DNA from: Bryum argenteum
Taxonomy: Eukaryota > Streptophyta > Bryopsida > Bryales > Bryaceae
NCBI GenBank assembly: GCA_037043015.1
Contig: CM073329.1
Location: 1,380,648 to 1,444,647, forward strand
DNA length: 64,000 bases
Direction: 5' to 3'
Positions 49,501-61,115 of this stretch are shown piece after piece. The stretch's first letter is position 1; every line of letters starts with the position of its first letter. The translations under genes were made by a program, and so were the position numbers. The notes under the pieces are model-generated. The model saw only the letters and a list, made by a program, of their open reading frames with translations, did no database searches and had not been told where the DNA came from.

Positions 49501-51533
49501 AGCTACACTCTTCATTCGTATTAGGATTATCTTAGATTCAGTTAGGGGAGCAGAGTAAAAGTTTCTGTTAGAGATGCGCATCTTAGTCCACCATCGTGAA
49601 GCTTTACAGCAATCCCGACACAAAAGTCAATCCATCACTTGATGATGTTCAACACTGACTAGTGATTCTTACTCAGATTAGGTTACAAAACAGTGAGTTA
49701 AACACTATATACAATAAGTAAAAAGTGTCAAGACACCAGCTAGCTAGTTGGAGCTACATATATCTTAGTAGTTGGTGTTTACATACGGTAAATCAGCCCC
49801 AATTTGATCCAAAATCTTCTTAAGCCTCAGTACCGTTTGAGAAACCAAGAAGATGTGCCAGGCCAGGGCTGGAGATACCTTACGGAAGCTTAGACTGAAT
49901 AATGACGAAATAGAAACAACACTAGCACAAACGAGTGCGGACGAGCTGGAAAGTCCCGCACCTGTGAACAAATTACGGAAATAAAGTCAACACCAAAGAA
50001 TTGAAGTAAAATTAAGTAGAAGAATGAACCTTGGTACTCGAATTATCTAGAACTGACAATATTGCGATTGCAGAAGAGCAGACAATAGCTGCAGAACTCG
50101 ATAACCCGGCTCCTGCATTTCCATCAACCCCATATATGAACTTTAATTATTAGAAAAACAGAGCTATGAAGAACAAAATAACAAAACATGTTTGTTTCAA
50201 AAGTATTGATTGTTTTTAATTGACGTGCTCTTACGTAGGAGCATTAGAAATTAAGTTGTTCATATTGATCGGTTGGACACTTAATTCACTTTCTCTTACT
50301 AAGAGATATAGACGATAGGAACTAACCGATTGGAACTGTGCCATCAACCATAGCATTCAGTCCTACTTTGGTTCCAACAACCTCTCCTTTAGATGCAAGA
50401 TGCTCGAAGACGCCCTTATATCTGCGGGAAGTATAGTGGCACAATTGTTACCGACAAAACTTGGAAGAGGGATCAACAAACATGCACTTGTTATAGATAA
50501 CGAAACAGATATAACAAGATCAGTTTCGTGAACTAGATCCTAAGCCTGAGGTGATGCGAAGCCCCAAGAAAGACCTCTGGATCCGGACTTAATATCTTCT
50601 TTAATACTCAAACATTTGCGTGGCGTTGAGAGAATAAAAAGCAGAGAGAAAGAACTTCATACCCGCAAATGAAGTAATTCGCCCACACATGATTCTTCCT
50701 ATCCACCTCCTGCTCAAATTCAACACATGTTTTATCAATTTACGGTGAGACATGTCTTCAATCACCGCCGGGTACAGGCCTCACTAAAGCCCACGCTACC
50801 AGCTACTCTAGCTTCGCAATGCTATGCCAACTCTGGCCTCCGAGGCACCAAGGAACTATGGTTACAAAGCGACTGATTCAATTGATCACATTGTGAAAAG
50901 AAATCTCAATGAAACTCCCTTTATAACAGTGCAGAACATTATTTACAACTGGGCGGAAAAAAGTCCTCATACAACCACCCCAAAAGAAAAGAAGCTCGAT
51001 CTGGGCGCTGAGTGATAGCAAGTAAAGTAGCCAAAAGGGACACGGAATACAATGAGATGGTAATTCAGGTGACCTGAGATGGATCAGCCGAAAACTTGCA
51101 AGCTTGAAACTCGGATGAATCCACATTGGCAATGTGCAACATCGCAGGCTCCTCCTCTCGCTTACCAATAGCAACAACAGTGTCTTGACGAATTGCCATG
51201 GGAAGCACAGAATAGCCCTCGTAATCGATATGCTCTCCTATCAGATTCACCCTTCCTGCAAACAGCAATCGAATTCTCGAGTAAAGAAATCTTCCACACC
51301 TGTAAAGATCTTTGCAACAAAATGTTCTCCGATGAATGCAATTCAAGCTAAAAGAAATATCATTGCCTACCTGGAGCACGGGCGTAAAGCTCAGGCTCCC
51401 GGCCATAAAGCTCGACGAACCGCTGCTTAAGATTCTCGTACCGGCGAGCGGCTTCCTCAAGCAAAATTCCTTCGCCGTAAATTTGCGAAAGGGATGTGAT
51501 TACAGGAACAACCTCCTCCATGTTGTCCGCCAT
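46595..51533 (-). CDS. GALK: Galactokinase (GHMP kinase), 12 exons plus one alternative exon
   Basis: Coding order: 51371-51533, 51074-51255, 50663-50709, 50327-50421, exon 5a 50030-50112 or 5b 49879-49961, 48862-49116, 48419-48553, 48173-48307, 47853-47923, 47397-47474, 47149-47290, 46595-46705. With one version of exon 5 the product has 498 residues, like plant GAL1. The enzyme phosphorylates galactose with ATP in the cytosol, salvaging cell-wall galactose. Seen: [21 protein letters not shown] (galactokinase signature; Arg and Glu/His), motif 2 GAGLSSSAA or [27 protein letters not shown] with the catalytic Asp, [17 protein letters not shown] and motif 3 [13 protein letters not shown]. All introns are GT-AG and every phase checks. 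The annotation assumes a single exon 5 per transcript. Confidence 0.95.
49879..49961 (-). other. Galactokinase exon 5b (alternative GHMP motif-2 exon)
   Basis: The 83-base exon has acceptor TTCACAG/GT and donor AAG/GTATCT, phase 1 in and phase 0 out, the same as 5a. It encodes [17 protein letters not shown]...SFRK, 28 residues in line with 5a. It has no stop and keeps the phosphate-binding GLSSS. Nucleotide identity to 5a is low while the protein motif is kept, so the copy is old and probably used. Confidence 0.8.
50030..50112 (-). other. Galactokinase exon 5a (GHMP motif-2 exon)
   Basis: The 83-base exon has acceptor ATGCAG/GA and donor AAG/GTTCAT. It encodes [17 protein letters not shown]...NSSTK, the segment corresponding to (P-T-G-)SGLSSSAA in other plant galactokinases. 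It lies only 68 bases upstream (in transcription) of exon 5b. Confidence 0.85.
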
Positions 51534-51569
51534 CGCGCGATCAAAAATAAACAGCAATCAAGACGCTCC

Positions 51570-51578
51570 AAACCCTAG
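51570..51578 (-). promoter_or_regulatory. Telo-box-like AAACCCTAG near the galactokinase start
   Basis: The motif is 37 bases upstream of the ATG, so it is probably within the 5' leader. Function is uncertain. Confidence 0.25.
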
Positions 51579-52186
51579 CGTCTGCAAGATGATCAAGAAC
51601 CTCTGCTTAGAATAATATATAATCTGAGAAGAGCTCAAGTAACTCTCACCGGAGAGAGGGATCAACGGAGTGATACAGAAGCAGAAGTTCAAACATATTC
51701 AAATAAAATTCTGGTAGATTTTTAGCAGCAAGTGCAAGTGCGAGCGCAAAATTAAAAAAAGGAACGATCATTTGCATGAATGAAGTAAAAGTGGGGAGAT
51801 TCACTTACGAATGAGAACGTGGATTACAGAGTGCATGAGTCTCACCAAACAGAAGTGGTAGTCACAGTGGTGGAATCCGGAGAAAGATGGTCTATGTCAG
51901 CGGCGTCGTGATCCGGGGCTGGATCTGATGGTCGCGGATTTGATGATGAGGTGAGGGAGGTGCGGGTGCCACTTGGGAGTGGCAGTCAACCTACCCATGT
52001 TCCTCATTAGATTGGTCATCTTCTCTACTCTCTACGCTTTTGCAACGACAGGTGCTTCGCCGTAAAGATCTCGCATTCTTGTTGGCAAAGTATACAGATT
52101 TTCAACTTGTGTCAAATTCTCGATTGGGGTTTTGAGTTCATTATTTTCTTGTGAAGATGTTTCGCAAGTGATAAAGAAGAAGAAGA
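51579..52186. other. Galactokinase 5' flank
   Basis: The first 300-400 bases may contain 5' untranslated sequence with an intron and the promoter. No other gene is seen. Confidence 0.35.
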
Positions 52187-52345
52187 GAAACTCCAATCTA
52201 CTTAGAGGTCGGCGTGAATAGAGTGTTTGTTCCACCCATCCTTGTATGTATGCTCAAAGGACATCACACCAATGGCGGGACTACTAACCCCTCTAGGGGT
52301 GAACACCATGCTAGTTCCTACCTACCCACCAGTGTCTTATAGCAT
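52187..52345 (-). mobile_element. SINE-like repeat sharing the LINE 3' module
   Basis: The plus strand reads AACTCCAATCTACTTAGAGGTCGGCGTGAATAGAGTGT... and ...ACTACTAACCCCTCTAGGGGTGAACACC. Its inverse aligns with the 3' module of the LINE at 36120-36260. A purine run (AAAGAAGAAGAAGAG) to its left would be a T/C-rich tail on the minus strand. Boundaries are approximate. Confidence 0.55.
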
Positions 52346-52820
52346 GTGACAGTGATTGGAATGAAAGTTGTTGAATATCTTCGGTACATGAACTATGTAT
52401 ACTTGTAATCTACCAAATAGTTAAATTTCAAATTCCAAAGTATCTATTTGAATCAAGTTTCTAATTTAGATTTACTGAAACATCATTATTTTTTCAATTT
52501 TTTCTTTTTTCTTTGAATGTAAGAAAGCCCTACTTGTGTCAAATTCTCGATTGGGTTTTGAGTTCATAAATATTACAAGTCAACATTGTTGTTTGTTGGC
52601 TATGTCATGCAATATGAGTCCTTGTCTTCAGTACCCTCATTTACTATGTGATTACCCGTAAAGCCGGAAATCAGAAGTAGTTTAGAGTAATACTACTAAG
52701 TTGTTTAGAGTCTTGGAGAATGCTTGCGATGATTCATAATCTTTCATCATTAAAACAAACTAAACAATGAAGTTGTTATTTAAGTGCAACATTGACATTG
52801 GTACGGAAGTGGCCTTCGTG

Positions 52821-52900
52821 TACACCATGAGTATACCCCATGTGGCAACTTATACACTAGCTTGTGTATAAGTTGCCACTTGGGGTATACTCATGGTGTA
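52821..52900. repeat. Near-perfect 37-bp hairpin (foldback MITE core)
   Basis: Arms 52821-52857 and 52864-52900 are complementary at 36 of 37 positions with a 6-base loop (TAGCTT). The arm begins TACACCATGAGTATACCCC. It shares GAGTATAC..CAAGTGGCA-like core sequence with repeats near 57.2 and 59.2 kb. Confidence 0.9.
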
Positions 52901-55035
52901 TAGGGTCTCTACGTTTCCAGCGTGTAAGTCTTATTTTCACCATATCGGTCTTAACCCCTAACAGTCCATGAAACCCGAAATAAGATTTTGCAATTTTGGG
53001 CAGCCTAGATGGAGGTATTTAAAGTAATATTTTTCGCCTAAATTTTTACTAGGTGTTCCTTATACTCCAAAAAGAATGTGGTGAAATTTGCAAAGCCAAC
53101 TTCCAATTTTAAAACCTTCATCTAGAAATCTTATGTTTGAAGTCCAAAAAGGGCACCTTAAATATAGTCTTTTTTATTTTTGGAAATATGTTCATAAACA
53201 AATCACTACAGTAGTTGAGTTCCAAAGTGACACAAGTCAAAATGTTTACCAATTTTACAAGGGCAGCCTCCAAAAATTCCAAAAACAATCTTCAAAATGC
53301 CCAAAAAACTTGGGAGACAAACTTTGAATGTTACGATCTCTCAAATGGTAAACATCCAACGGTCAATTTTTGGAAGAGTAACATGAACAATTGCACTCTA
53401 TACTAGTGTGTCAAACATTTCCACTTTTAAACTGTAATACTATAAGACTTCATTAGATGTGGTTTTAGTTGTCTATACTTATAATGTATCAAGAAAAAAA
53501 TTAGAAATCAAAAAATATATTTTGAAGTAATTTTATTTGATTTTTTAGTTGAAAAAGTAAGTTGTGTCTCACTAACCTAAAATCCATAGAATCAAGCAAA
53601 TGGAATATCGAACATTTTTATTTTAATATAATTTTTGAATATGACCTACATCTTCTTGTATAGAATACAAAATAATTTATTTAATTTTAAAAGAAACAAA
53701 TTCATTGTGCACTATAATGCCTGCAAATCCCAAATTCAGCATTTTTTCTCACATCTATGAATGGATCCAAAAAAAAATTAAAAAATCTAAGAGAAACTCT
53801 ATATGCATATATACTTTGATTTCATTGAGGTGCATGATATTTTATTTTCCATTTTAGGGTCTTTTTACTTGATTAAAATGGACAAATTAGACAAACTTTG
53901 GAGGCTTTCAATAAAAATAACCTAATTAGTGTGTCCAATTAGTGATACCCCAAGCTTACCATTGCCCTCTTGCAATTTTTAATAAATGTTGTGAAGCTTA
54001 TAGCCTTTACTATTTATTGACATATATATTTTCATGCTTAATTGTTCATTACATTTATATGTAAACTAGTAAGGTTCCCGTCGTCATGACGAGAAAGTCA
54101 GTACATGGTACTTTTAAAAAAGTATCCCGTATCTACCATTTTCTCAAATTGCGTTTTTTTCTTCTATATATATCTCTTTTTAATACATAATCCAAACTCC
54201 AAAGAACATAAAAGAAGGTAAAGAGGTAGGTTGGTAGGTTTGTATGTTGGTAGGCTAGTAAGTTGGTGGGTAGGAAGGATCGCGGTACAATATTTTGTTA
54301 TATATATAGATGTTAGTACAAATGAACAAACCAAGTATTGAATTTTATAATGCGTAAATATAGCATGACAATTTTTTATTTTATTTTATTTTAAAAAAAA
54401 ACTGCCTATAGTTTAGGGAATTTCTCATGTATTTCCTTATAGGCAAAAAATCACCAGATATTTGTAAAGAGGAGAAGGAAAATTGCCTATTTGTCGCTTC
54501 AAAAGTAGGAAGATCGAACTTCATATTACTTTGAATTTGCTGAGAACCAATCTTCTCCATATAAGCTTCAATTTGTTTACCAAGGATGTCATTCGAAGGT
54601 ATTTTTGTGCTTTTGTTCCCTCTTTGCAACTTTTTTGTGATCGTTTGTATATTTGAAAATATTCAATCCATGCATCCATGTATGATTAGTTCCCTACTAT
54701 ATATCTCAATGCGAATCTTACACCTTATGTTGACTTTGGGTTATTGAAATTTCCTACGTAAATAATGAGAAGTAAGTTAACATATGGAACACTTGGTATT
54801 GTCTCGGATGGAAGCTCATCAAAGTGAATCTTCTCAACATTTTAAAATGTCAAACAAGTGTGACCAAAATTTAAGGGTCGCTTTACACTCTGGAACATGA
54901 AAATTGATCACGACCTTCTATAACTTAAGATTAGAGAGTTGCTCTTGGTCCCATCTGGCTTCACACTATCTTGTAAAAAAGGAGAATAACCACTAACTTT
55001 GAGGTCCCCAATGTATGCATTGTGGATAATGTTTT
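52901..55035. other. AT-rich intergenic, no gene seen
   Basis: Low-complexity A/T stretches and short frames only. Near 54220-54280 a GGTAGGTTGGTAGGTTTG-like simple repeat is present. Confidence 0.5.
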
Positions 55036-55103
55036 CATGGTCTTCTTGATTATAGTTGAGTCAAAGCAAATACCTTGACTCAACTACAATCAAGTAAACC
55101 ATG
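55036..55103. repeat. 29-bp inverted repeat with 10-base loop
   Basis: CATGGT..CTTGATTATAGTTGAGTCAA pairs with TTGACTCAACTACAATCAAG..ACCATG, with about four mismatches. It could form a hairpin transcript. Confidence 0.8.
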
Positions 55104-55439
55104 AGGCTCAAAAATCATTGGTTGGCTAGTGTTCATTTATTAAAAAAGAAAGGAGGAAAAAGGGGAGGGTAAAAGAGAGAATGAAGAAGATTTATATTAG
55201 AGAAACAAGCTTAAACTCATCCCCGTCCAAGTTCACTTTACACTACAAGAGTGACCAAGCCACTCAAGAGTTCATTTTTTATTTATCATGGTCACGGTTT
55301 TTGGGTAAGAGCCAAGAGCCATGACCATGGAAATGAATTAAATTTTCTTTTTTGCGGTTCTTGGTCCATAGTATAAAGGGACTCTAAGTGTATTAATGAG
55401 GTGAAAGTATCATAATATTTTAATATTTAGTCCACCCAA

Positions 55440-55675
55440 ATAAAAAAATGCATGAGACCCTACAACTACGATAGTTTCTAACTAGTCACAAGTGCCTTGA
55501 GGATACTTGACATAGTATCCCCTCAAAGGACTTTGAGGTACCCATACAACAAGGTCCAAGGACCCCCCTTAATAGTTAGATGGACTATAGTGGTGAGCGC
55601 CATGCCGGCATGGGGAATGGAACCCACGACCTCTTCATTGGGGTCTAAGCCCTAACCACCAAGCCAAGGCTTGTG
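55440..55675 (-). mobile_element. tRNA-derived SINE
   Basis: On the minus strand a tRNA-like head starts at about 55670: A-box-like TGGCTTGGTGG (55656-55666) and B-box-like GGTTCCATTCC (55614-55624), 31 bases apart as in tRNA genes. No proper acceptor stem follows, and a body of about 160 bases continues to a T-rich run near 55445. This fits a SINE with an internal Pol III promoter. The 3' limit is approximate. Confidence 0.6.
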
Positions 55676-55997
55676 GTGCCTATCTTCTTGTGTTTTCAAT
55701 CTAGTAACCCAACTAGTTATCTTTTCAACACATGCATGATACTTGAAGAATACGTGGGAACACATATGCAAGGCCCATATAATATTCAACAATGGATTTC
55801 ATTTTTTATTTTTTTTAAACCAATCAATGTACTAATTAATTGAGAGGAATACAATCATGAACTAAAGTAGCGAGCTTCTTCGCAGATTTGTGCTTCTAAC
55901 AATGGAGTTGATAACTACGCTAGAAATCAGAAATTTCTACTTCAAAAATCTGAAGTTTCCTTCACAATTCACTTGAGAGTCCAACAAAGAAGCTGAA

Positions 55998-56231
55998 CCC
56001 TTAAACGTCAGACCCAGCCCGAGGGGTTGGGTTTTTTTTTGAGAGAATCTTGCTCATAACTTACACTCCATTATACCAAATGGAATTTTTAAAATTCCAA
56101 ATTGAGCACCTTAAAGAGAACTATACTTTCTTAGAATAGAGCTCAAGCAAATTAAAAATAGAATAATGCTAAAAATGGAGTTCAAAAGAGATTTTGGGTG
56201 TGGTATCAGGAAAGCATATGACGTTTAAGGG
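55998..56231. mobile_element. TTAA-flanked MITE (piggyBac-like), short subfamily
   Basis: The element runs from CCCTTAAACGTC to GACGTTTAAGGG, with TGAA (one change) on the left and TTAA on the right. It is 234 bp, the same length as the copy at 61116-61349 and nearly identical inside. A subterminal hairpin is formed around CCAGCCCGAGGGGTTGG. Confidence 0.78.
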
Positions 56232-56810
56232 TTAAGTTGGTGAAAAGAAAACGTCTAGAACTTACACTGATGGGGTACTTGGTACATACACCTCTTTCGA
56301 GCTCAGGGATACATTCAAGTAGTGCAAATACAGTAGCTCGGGAGTCAAGCGTCTGGGGAATTTCAATATTAGATTGTGGAGTCAGGAGAGTGTTCTATTA
56401 ATTGCTTTGTATGATGTTTAGCAGTTTTCTAACTAAAGATTCCTCGCAGAATCGTCTGGTAGGTCAACCAACCATGACATTTCAGGCATTTTGAGGTGCT
56501 TGCTTTGACAAAATGACTTCACCGTCTTCATCGCCTGCTACTTCCGGGTCATAATTGGAGTGTGATTCTTACGTTCGGTTACAGTTGCAGATGAACAGAA
56601 CCTCTGCACAATGCATTCCTTGACGAAATCTTTAGGTGTGTGTATATTTATCATCGACTTCAGTCATCTAATCACTTGTCACTCTCATTGTCATAGAGTG
56701 TGTAAAGTGTATTTCATCCCAAGACCAGGCATCGGGACAATATTAGGGACAATCTGATATGGTCTTGCAAAGTTTGGTAAATCTCCACTGACAGCAAAAT
56801 TGAGAACACT

Positions 56811-57128
56811 CACTATACAAGAGTTGTTAATTAGTGTTACAAACTTTAAATGCGCGTAACACTAAATGTCACATATCACCATTGTGTTACAATATTAATC
56901 GTCAAAATATAACATTAAATATGAGAGCATGCAAATTTTCCAGCAAGTGGAAGAATTTATTGGAAGTGGTGTAATTGGTGGCTTGAAGAAACTACAGTAG
57001 ACATTGATTGCAATGGTGGCCCAAAGTGAACACTAATCTCAAGAGAGTTAAGGAATAGTGTAATTTATCAACAGTTGCCCGTTACACTAATCTCCACATT
57101 AATACCAATCAACAACTCTTGTGTAGTG
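56811..57128. mobile_element. CACTA-type MITE
   Basis: The ends are CACTATACAAGAGTTGTT and AACAACTCTTGTGTAGTG, inverted copies with one mismatch, enclosing 318 non-coding bases. Start CACTA and end TAGTG are diagnostic of CACTA elements. I do not see a clean 3-bp duplication (ACT against TAT). Confidence 0.72.
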
Positions 57129-57250
57129 TATGTGTGGTTTGAGTAACACAAGACAAATATACCTCAAGTGACACAAAAGATCCAAGATTGGGTTTTTTGT
57201 GCCACTTGGAGTATACTCGTCCCGTTTACTCGAACCACATATGCATTAGT
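57129..57250. mobile_element. Foldback MITE
   Basis: The two halves (TGTGTGGTTTGAGTAACAC... and ...GTTTACTCGAACCACATA) are imperfect inverted copies meeting at the ATCCAAGATTGGGT centre. It directly abuts the CACTA-type MITE. Confidence 0.65.
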
Positions 57251-58346
57251 GAATGTCCTTGTTTGGTAATGAGAAGTTAATACATCACCCTAAACCCTAA
57301 ACCTTATGCTTTGCACCTTCTTTCATTAGTGCAAAGATGGACCTTGAGTATATTGTGCCACTATGGGTATACTCCTTTTGTATAGGAGGACCACTTCTAG
57401 ACTAGTATTTTCTTGTCTTTGCACTAGTTTACCAAAAATGATGCAATAATGAAACTTCTTGGGAAGCAAAATTTTCGACATTGTTCTCAATTTGTGCTTG
57501 TATCATATTGATAAAAGTACAAACAGATCTATTGCCCCTGTCAGGATAGCTTCAATAACTCTTCATTATAAATTTAATTCTACACATTATATATTCCAGA
57601 CATTCACCCTTGTTACATTTCTTGACTTTATGGTCAAAAAGGTAAGATGTGATAACTTACTGTAATGTGTTCAAATCCTAAAGCGTACTCCACATGAACA
57701 CTTGATGAATAGTAAGTCACTTCTACAAATTGGGCATGCCTATCCAACGTCATTTGTGTGTGTTGAAAAAACCATTAAAAAATATTAGGGATGGGCATAT
57801 TATGATCGCCATGGGCAAAATTAGATGGCAACACAATAATGGAAGATTCTTCGTTGCAGCTGATCCAATCCTGAGCAAAGAGCGGGACATAATTTAGCAT
57901 AATTTGGTCCGGGATCCCTCTTGCATGCTTATCATTCAATCCCTTATTGCCCCTACTCATATATCCATTCTTCACATTCCCTGGATAGCAGCGCCCATCC
58001 TCAATACCCTTGAAATCTGCTGACTGCTTCGGTTCGCACAAATACCAGATCCTTCACAACAGGGTTCGGGGAATTTTTTGACTTTTATTGGCTAATAACT
58101 GGCATTTCCCACACCTAATCGGTTTTTCACAGATTTCTTCCGGCAATTTTCTTATTTTATACTAAGAATAGAAATTTATTTGTGAATTTCATCGGTTCTT
58201 AGCCGGTGGTTTCAAAAATGGACCAGCGAGTGAGCTAAATCCATCGGCTGATAATACACTAGCCGTCGGTTTTTCCCATTCATTGCTTCACAACCCAACA
58301 CGATCGTCGGCTGCTACTCACAAATGTGTCGTTTTCATGTTACTTA

Positions 58347-58860
58347 TAAGGTATAAGCACCCATAACCAGAAACACACCCATGACGGACAATTAGAGTTT
58401 CCCATAAACGCAAATGGCTGTACCAAAAACATTTTTAATATCATTAAGTGTAAGGACCATGATGGCTTTGTGGTGAGGAAGCTGCCAAAGCATCGGCACC
58501 CATTTTTGATGGCCGAGAGTAGGCCTGATCGTGTTCACATTAGAATATCCACTTATGGGTTATAGGTCCACAGAGTGTTGAATTTGTATTGCATTCAAGC
58601 TGAAAATTCATATTTATGTGAGTCGTAATTGCTCTAAGTGTTGTTGGTCATGGGTGAAACTATATGTTTGCCATGGGCTCTGAGTAACTTTTTGCAGAAA
58701 AGAATTTGTAGTAATTCTAATATTACTTAATTTGTTTTTGAAAAGTCCTCATTCTTCATGAACCTTATGTTCCTACACACAAAAAATAATTCCTTATTGA
58801 TAACCCAAGTTCCGATATGTTGAAATGCTTAACTTTTCGGTTACAGGTGCTTATACCTTA
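58347..58860. mobile_element. MITE with TAAGGTATAAGCACC termini
   Basis: TAAGGTATAAGCACC at the left is matched by GGTGCTTATACCTTA at the right, with TAACC continuing on both sides, and CTTA flanks both ends. It is 514 bp and non-coding. The superfamily is not recognised. Confidence 0.65.
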
Positions 58861-58919
58861 CTTATTACCTCAATTCTAGTACCTAGAGTGACCATTCATT
58901 ATATTCTAAATGTAAAAAA

Positions 58920-59060
58920 GAAGAACTCCAAACCTATCAAAGGTTAGAGTGAAATTGTGTTTGTTCAACAAAGGTATACTCGGAGGTCATCACGCCAATA
59001 GTGTGACTGAACCAAACGTTTGTGAGTTTGTCACGAGATACAAGTTCGGGGTCCGAGTGC
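58920..59060 (-). mobile_element. SINE-like repeat sharing the LINE 3' module (diverged)
   Basis: The plus strand reads AGAACTCCAAACCTATCAAAGG, then GTGTTTGTTCAACAAAGG and CATCACGCCAATAGTGTGAC, which follow the order of the copy at 52187. It is more diverged, and its limits are approximate. Confidence 0.45.
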
Positions 59061-59098
59061 AATGAAAAAATGACTATCCAATTTGATCATTCATCACA

Positions 59099-59410
59099 CT
59101 AGTGCATATGTGGTCTAAGTAGAAGAACTCGAGTAGACCCACACACTAGAGTATATGTGGTTGGTCTAAGTAGAAGAACCCGAGTAGACCCAAAGTAGCA
59201 AGATGGACCCAATCTTGGGTCCTTTGTACCACTTCGGTCTACTTGTTCCCTCTACTCAAACCCTATATGCGCTATTGTTCATAAAGAAGTGGCTTGAGTA
59301 TATCAACCAATATACCATTCAATACACTCCATGTGGTGATTTATTCCCACCTTGGGTGTAAATGATCACTTTGGGAAGTACTCATGTGGTATACTCAAGC
59401 CACTTTTCTA
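59099..59410. mobile_element. Foldback MITE cluster with internal 58-bp duplication
   Basis: GTGGTCTAAGTAGAAGAACYCGAG occurs twice (about 59112 and 59160) and its inverse once (about 59235), around a CCCAATCTTGGGTCC centre. A second inverted pair, AAGTGGCTTGAGTATA (about 59287) and TATACTCAAGCCACTT (about 59390), encloses 100 bases. Both resemble the 57.2-kb foldback. Confidence 0.6.
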
Positions 59411-59893
59411 CTTGTGATTTCTCATCTCGTTGATGCAGTGACTTAGGTTGCTCACGTTGGTTTTCATTGTGTTCTAAAGAGATTATGGAGTAGCACTTAA
59501 ACTCTTGTTGCATAGCAAATCCGAATGATATACAATTTTGCACCATTATTTATTTATTTTCCTAATTTTACTTTGTTTCCATTCTCAAACGCATTTAAAG
59601 AGAAACGATTCATAGTGAATTCGGAACACTATTTTTTATTGATGAATATTGTAACATGACTTTGAATCAATCCTTTTAGGTTTTCTCAAAAAATTTGTCC
59701 TAAACTATCTAGAGTATAATCCATTTTTAATATAGTACTTGTTACTCAATTGGTGGAATTAGATACAACAAATCCATTCTAGGTATACTTTACACCAACT
59801 TTTATCATTCACTAGTTAGTGACAATTTTCTTTGGAACTCTTGTTTTTCCACAATGCAATAAAAGAAACTCTCTCAACTCATATTAGTCGATG

Positions 59894-60571
59894 CACTAGT
59901 AGAAAAGGGGTGCAACTACACCGGGCAACTACACCGAAAACAGACTTTGGTGTTCATAATGTTTAGTAAGTGATTTCTGACTGGTGGAAGGCACTTTTTG
60001 GTGTAAACAGTGAACAGTGTTTATGGTGGAAGGCAGTTTTTGGTGTAAACAGTGAACAAATCATCATCAAATGCAGCCACCTGGCATGGGTGTGTCCCAC
60101 TGGCAGTCCAAGATTCAGAAGCAGAAAATCCCATATGCATTGGGGGGATCTCCCACTCATCTAGTATAGAAACTCAGTCCCAACCATGTGCTCACACAGA
60201 ATTTGATGATGGTCGCAGCGCATACAGTCCCTTTGCCCTCAACAGACCATGTCACTTCAATCACCCGGGTATGCTATAAATAAGAGAGTAAATTATATGA
60301 AAATAAACATGGGAGTCAAGTAATATGCAAAACAATTGCACTTCCTGCGACCAGTAAAATATGTTCTTTTACCCTCGAAGACAAATGCGCACCACATGAT
60401 GGGACCCCCCACTATACAGACTGCAAATAAGAGTGTCAGACAATCCGCAAATAAGAGTGTCAGGTGCCGGATTACACCAAAATGAATCTCAACTACACCA
60501 TTTCGAAAAGCCCAAATTAGGTGTGTTTTTGGTGTACATCTGGGTGTAGTTGCACCCCTTTTCTACTAGTG
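59894..60571. mobile_element. Non-autonomous CACTA transposon, intact ends
   Basis: The ends CACTAGTAGAAAAGGGGTGC and GCACCCCTTTTCTACTAGTG are perfect inverted repeats (continuing AACTACACC), and ATG is duplicated outside (59891-59893 and 60572-60574), exactly as for CACTA elements. Subterminal direct repeats are visible: TTTTTGGTGTAAACAGTGAACA twice near 59995-60058 and GCAAATAAGAGTGTCAG twice near 60424-60461. It is 678 bp and non-coding. Confidence 0.92.
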
Positions 60572-61115
60572 ATGCTTAAACACAGGTGAGTTTTGATGTT
60601 GCACAATAAATTCACTTCTCATGCGAGGGTTACAAAAAATTGAATCTTCAAAAAATGGTTGATATAGTGACTTTTAAATGCCACTGTCGATTGAAGACAT
60701 TGAAGGGTTGTGTGATTACCTTACTACCATATGGCACGTGGTTTGATCGTGCTCGCAGGCTTGGAAGGTTGATTTGGTGATTGAGGAGGCAAGCATATGC
60801 TGTGCAAGGAAAGTAGCCGGTCCACCTTCGTTGATCTGCGGAGCTCCATCGATTGATTGCAAGGGTGCGGCCTGCATTCTCCATCTAAACTTGAGGTCCC
60901 TGTGGAGAGTGGACAGGACAGGATAGAAAAGCATGCTCCAACCCTTTATCATGCCAAACTATCTCCAGCCCAACACAGTGAACACACTTCAACTAACGAA
61001 CGCCCACCCTTTTAGGGTACTTTACATATCTCCGACACTTTCGGGAACTATCTGCATTCACACACAATATGCAGAGAATGTAAGAAAATTCATGTGCTTT
61101 GAGTATGAAGTTTAA

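Noticed and set aside
49879..49961. Exon 5b as a decayed relic
   Set aside because: It has intact splice sites, identical length and phase, no stop, and a conserved GLSSS motif, so alternative use is more likely; kept as a finding.
55600..55672. Genuine tRNA gene on the minus strand
   Set aside because: A and B boxes are present but I cannot pair an acceptor stem; a SINE head explains it better.
57775..58041. 88-codon minus-strand frame as a gene
   Set aside because: No family resemblance, surrounded by MITEs, no convincing splice partners.
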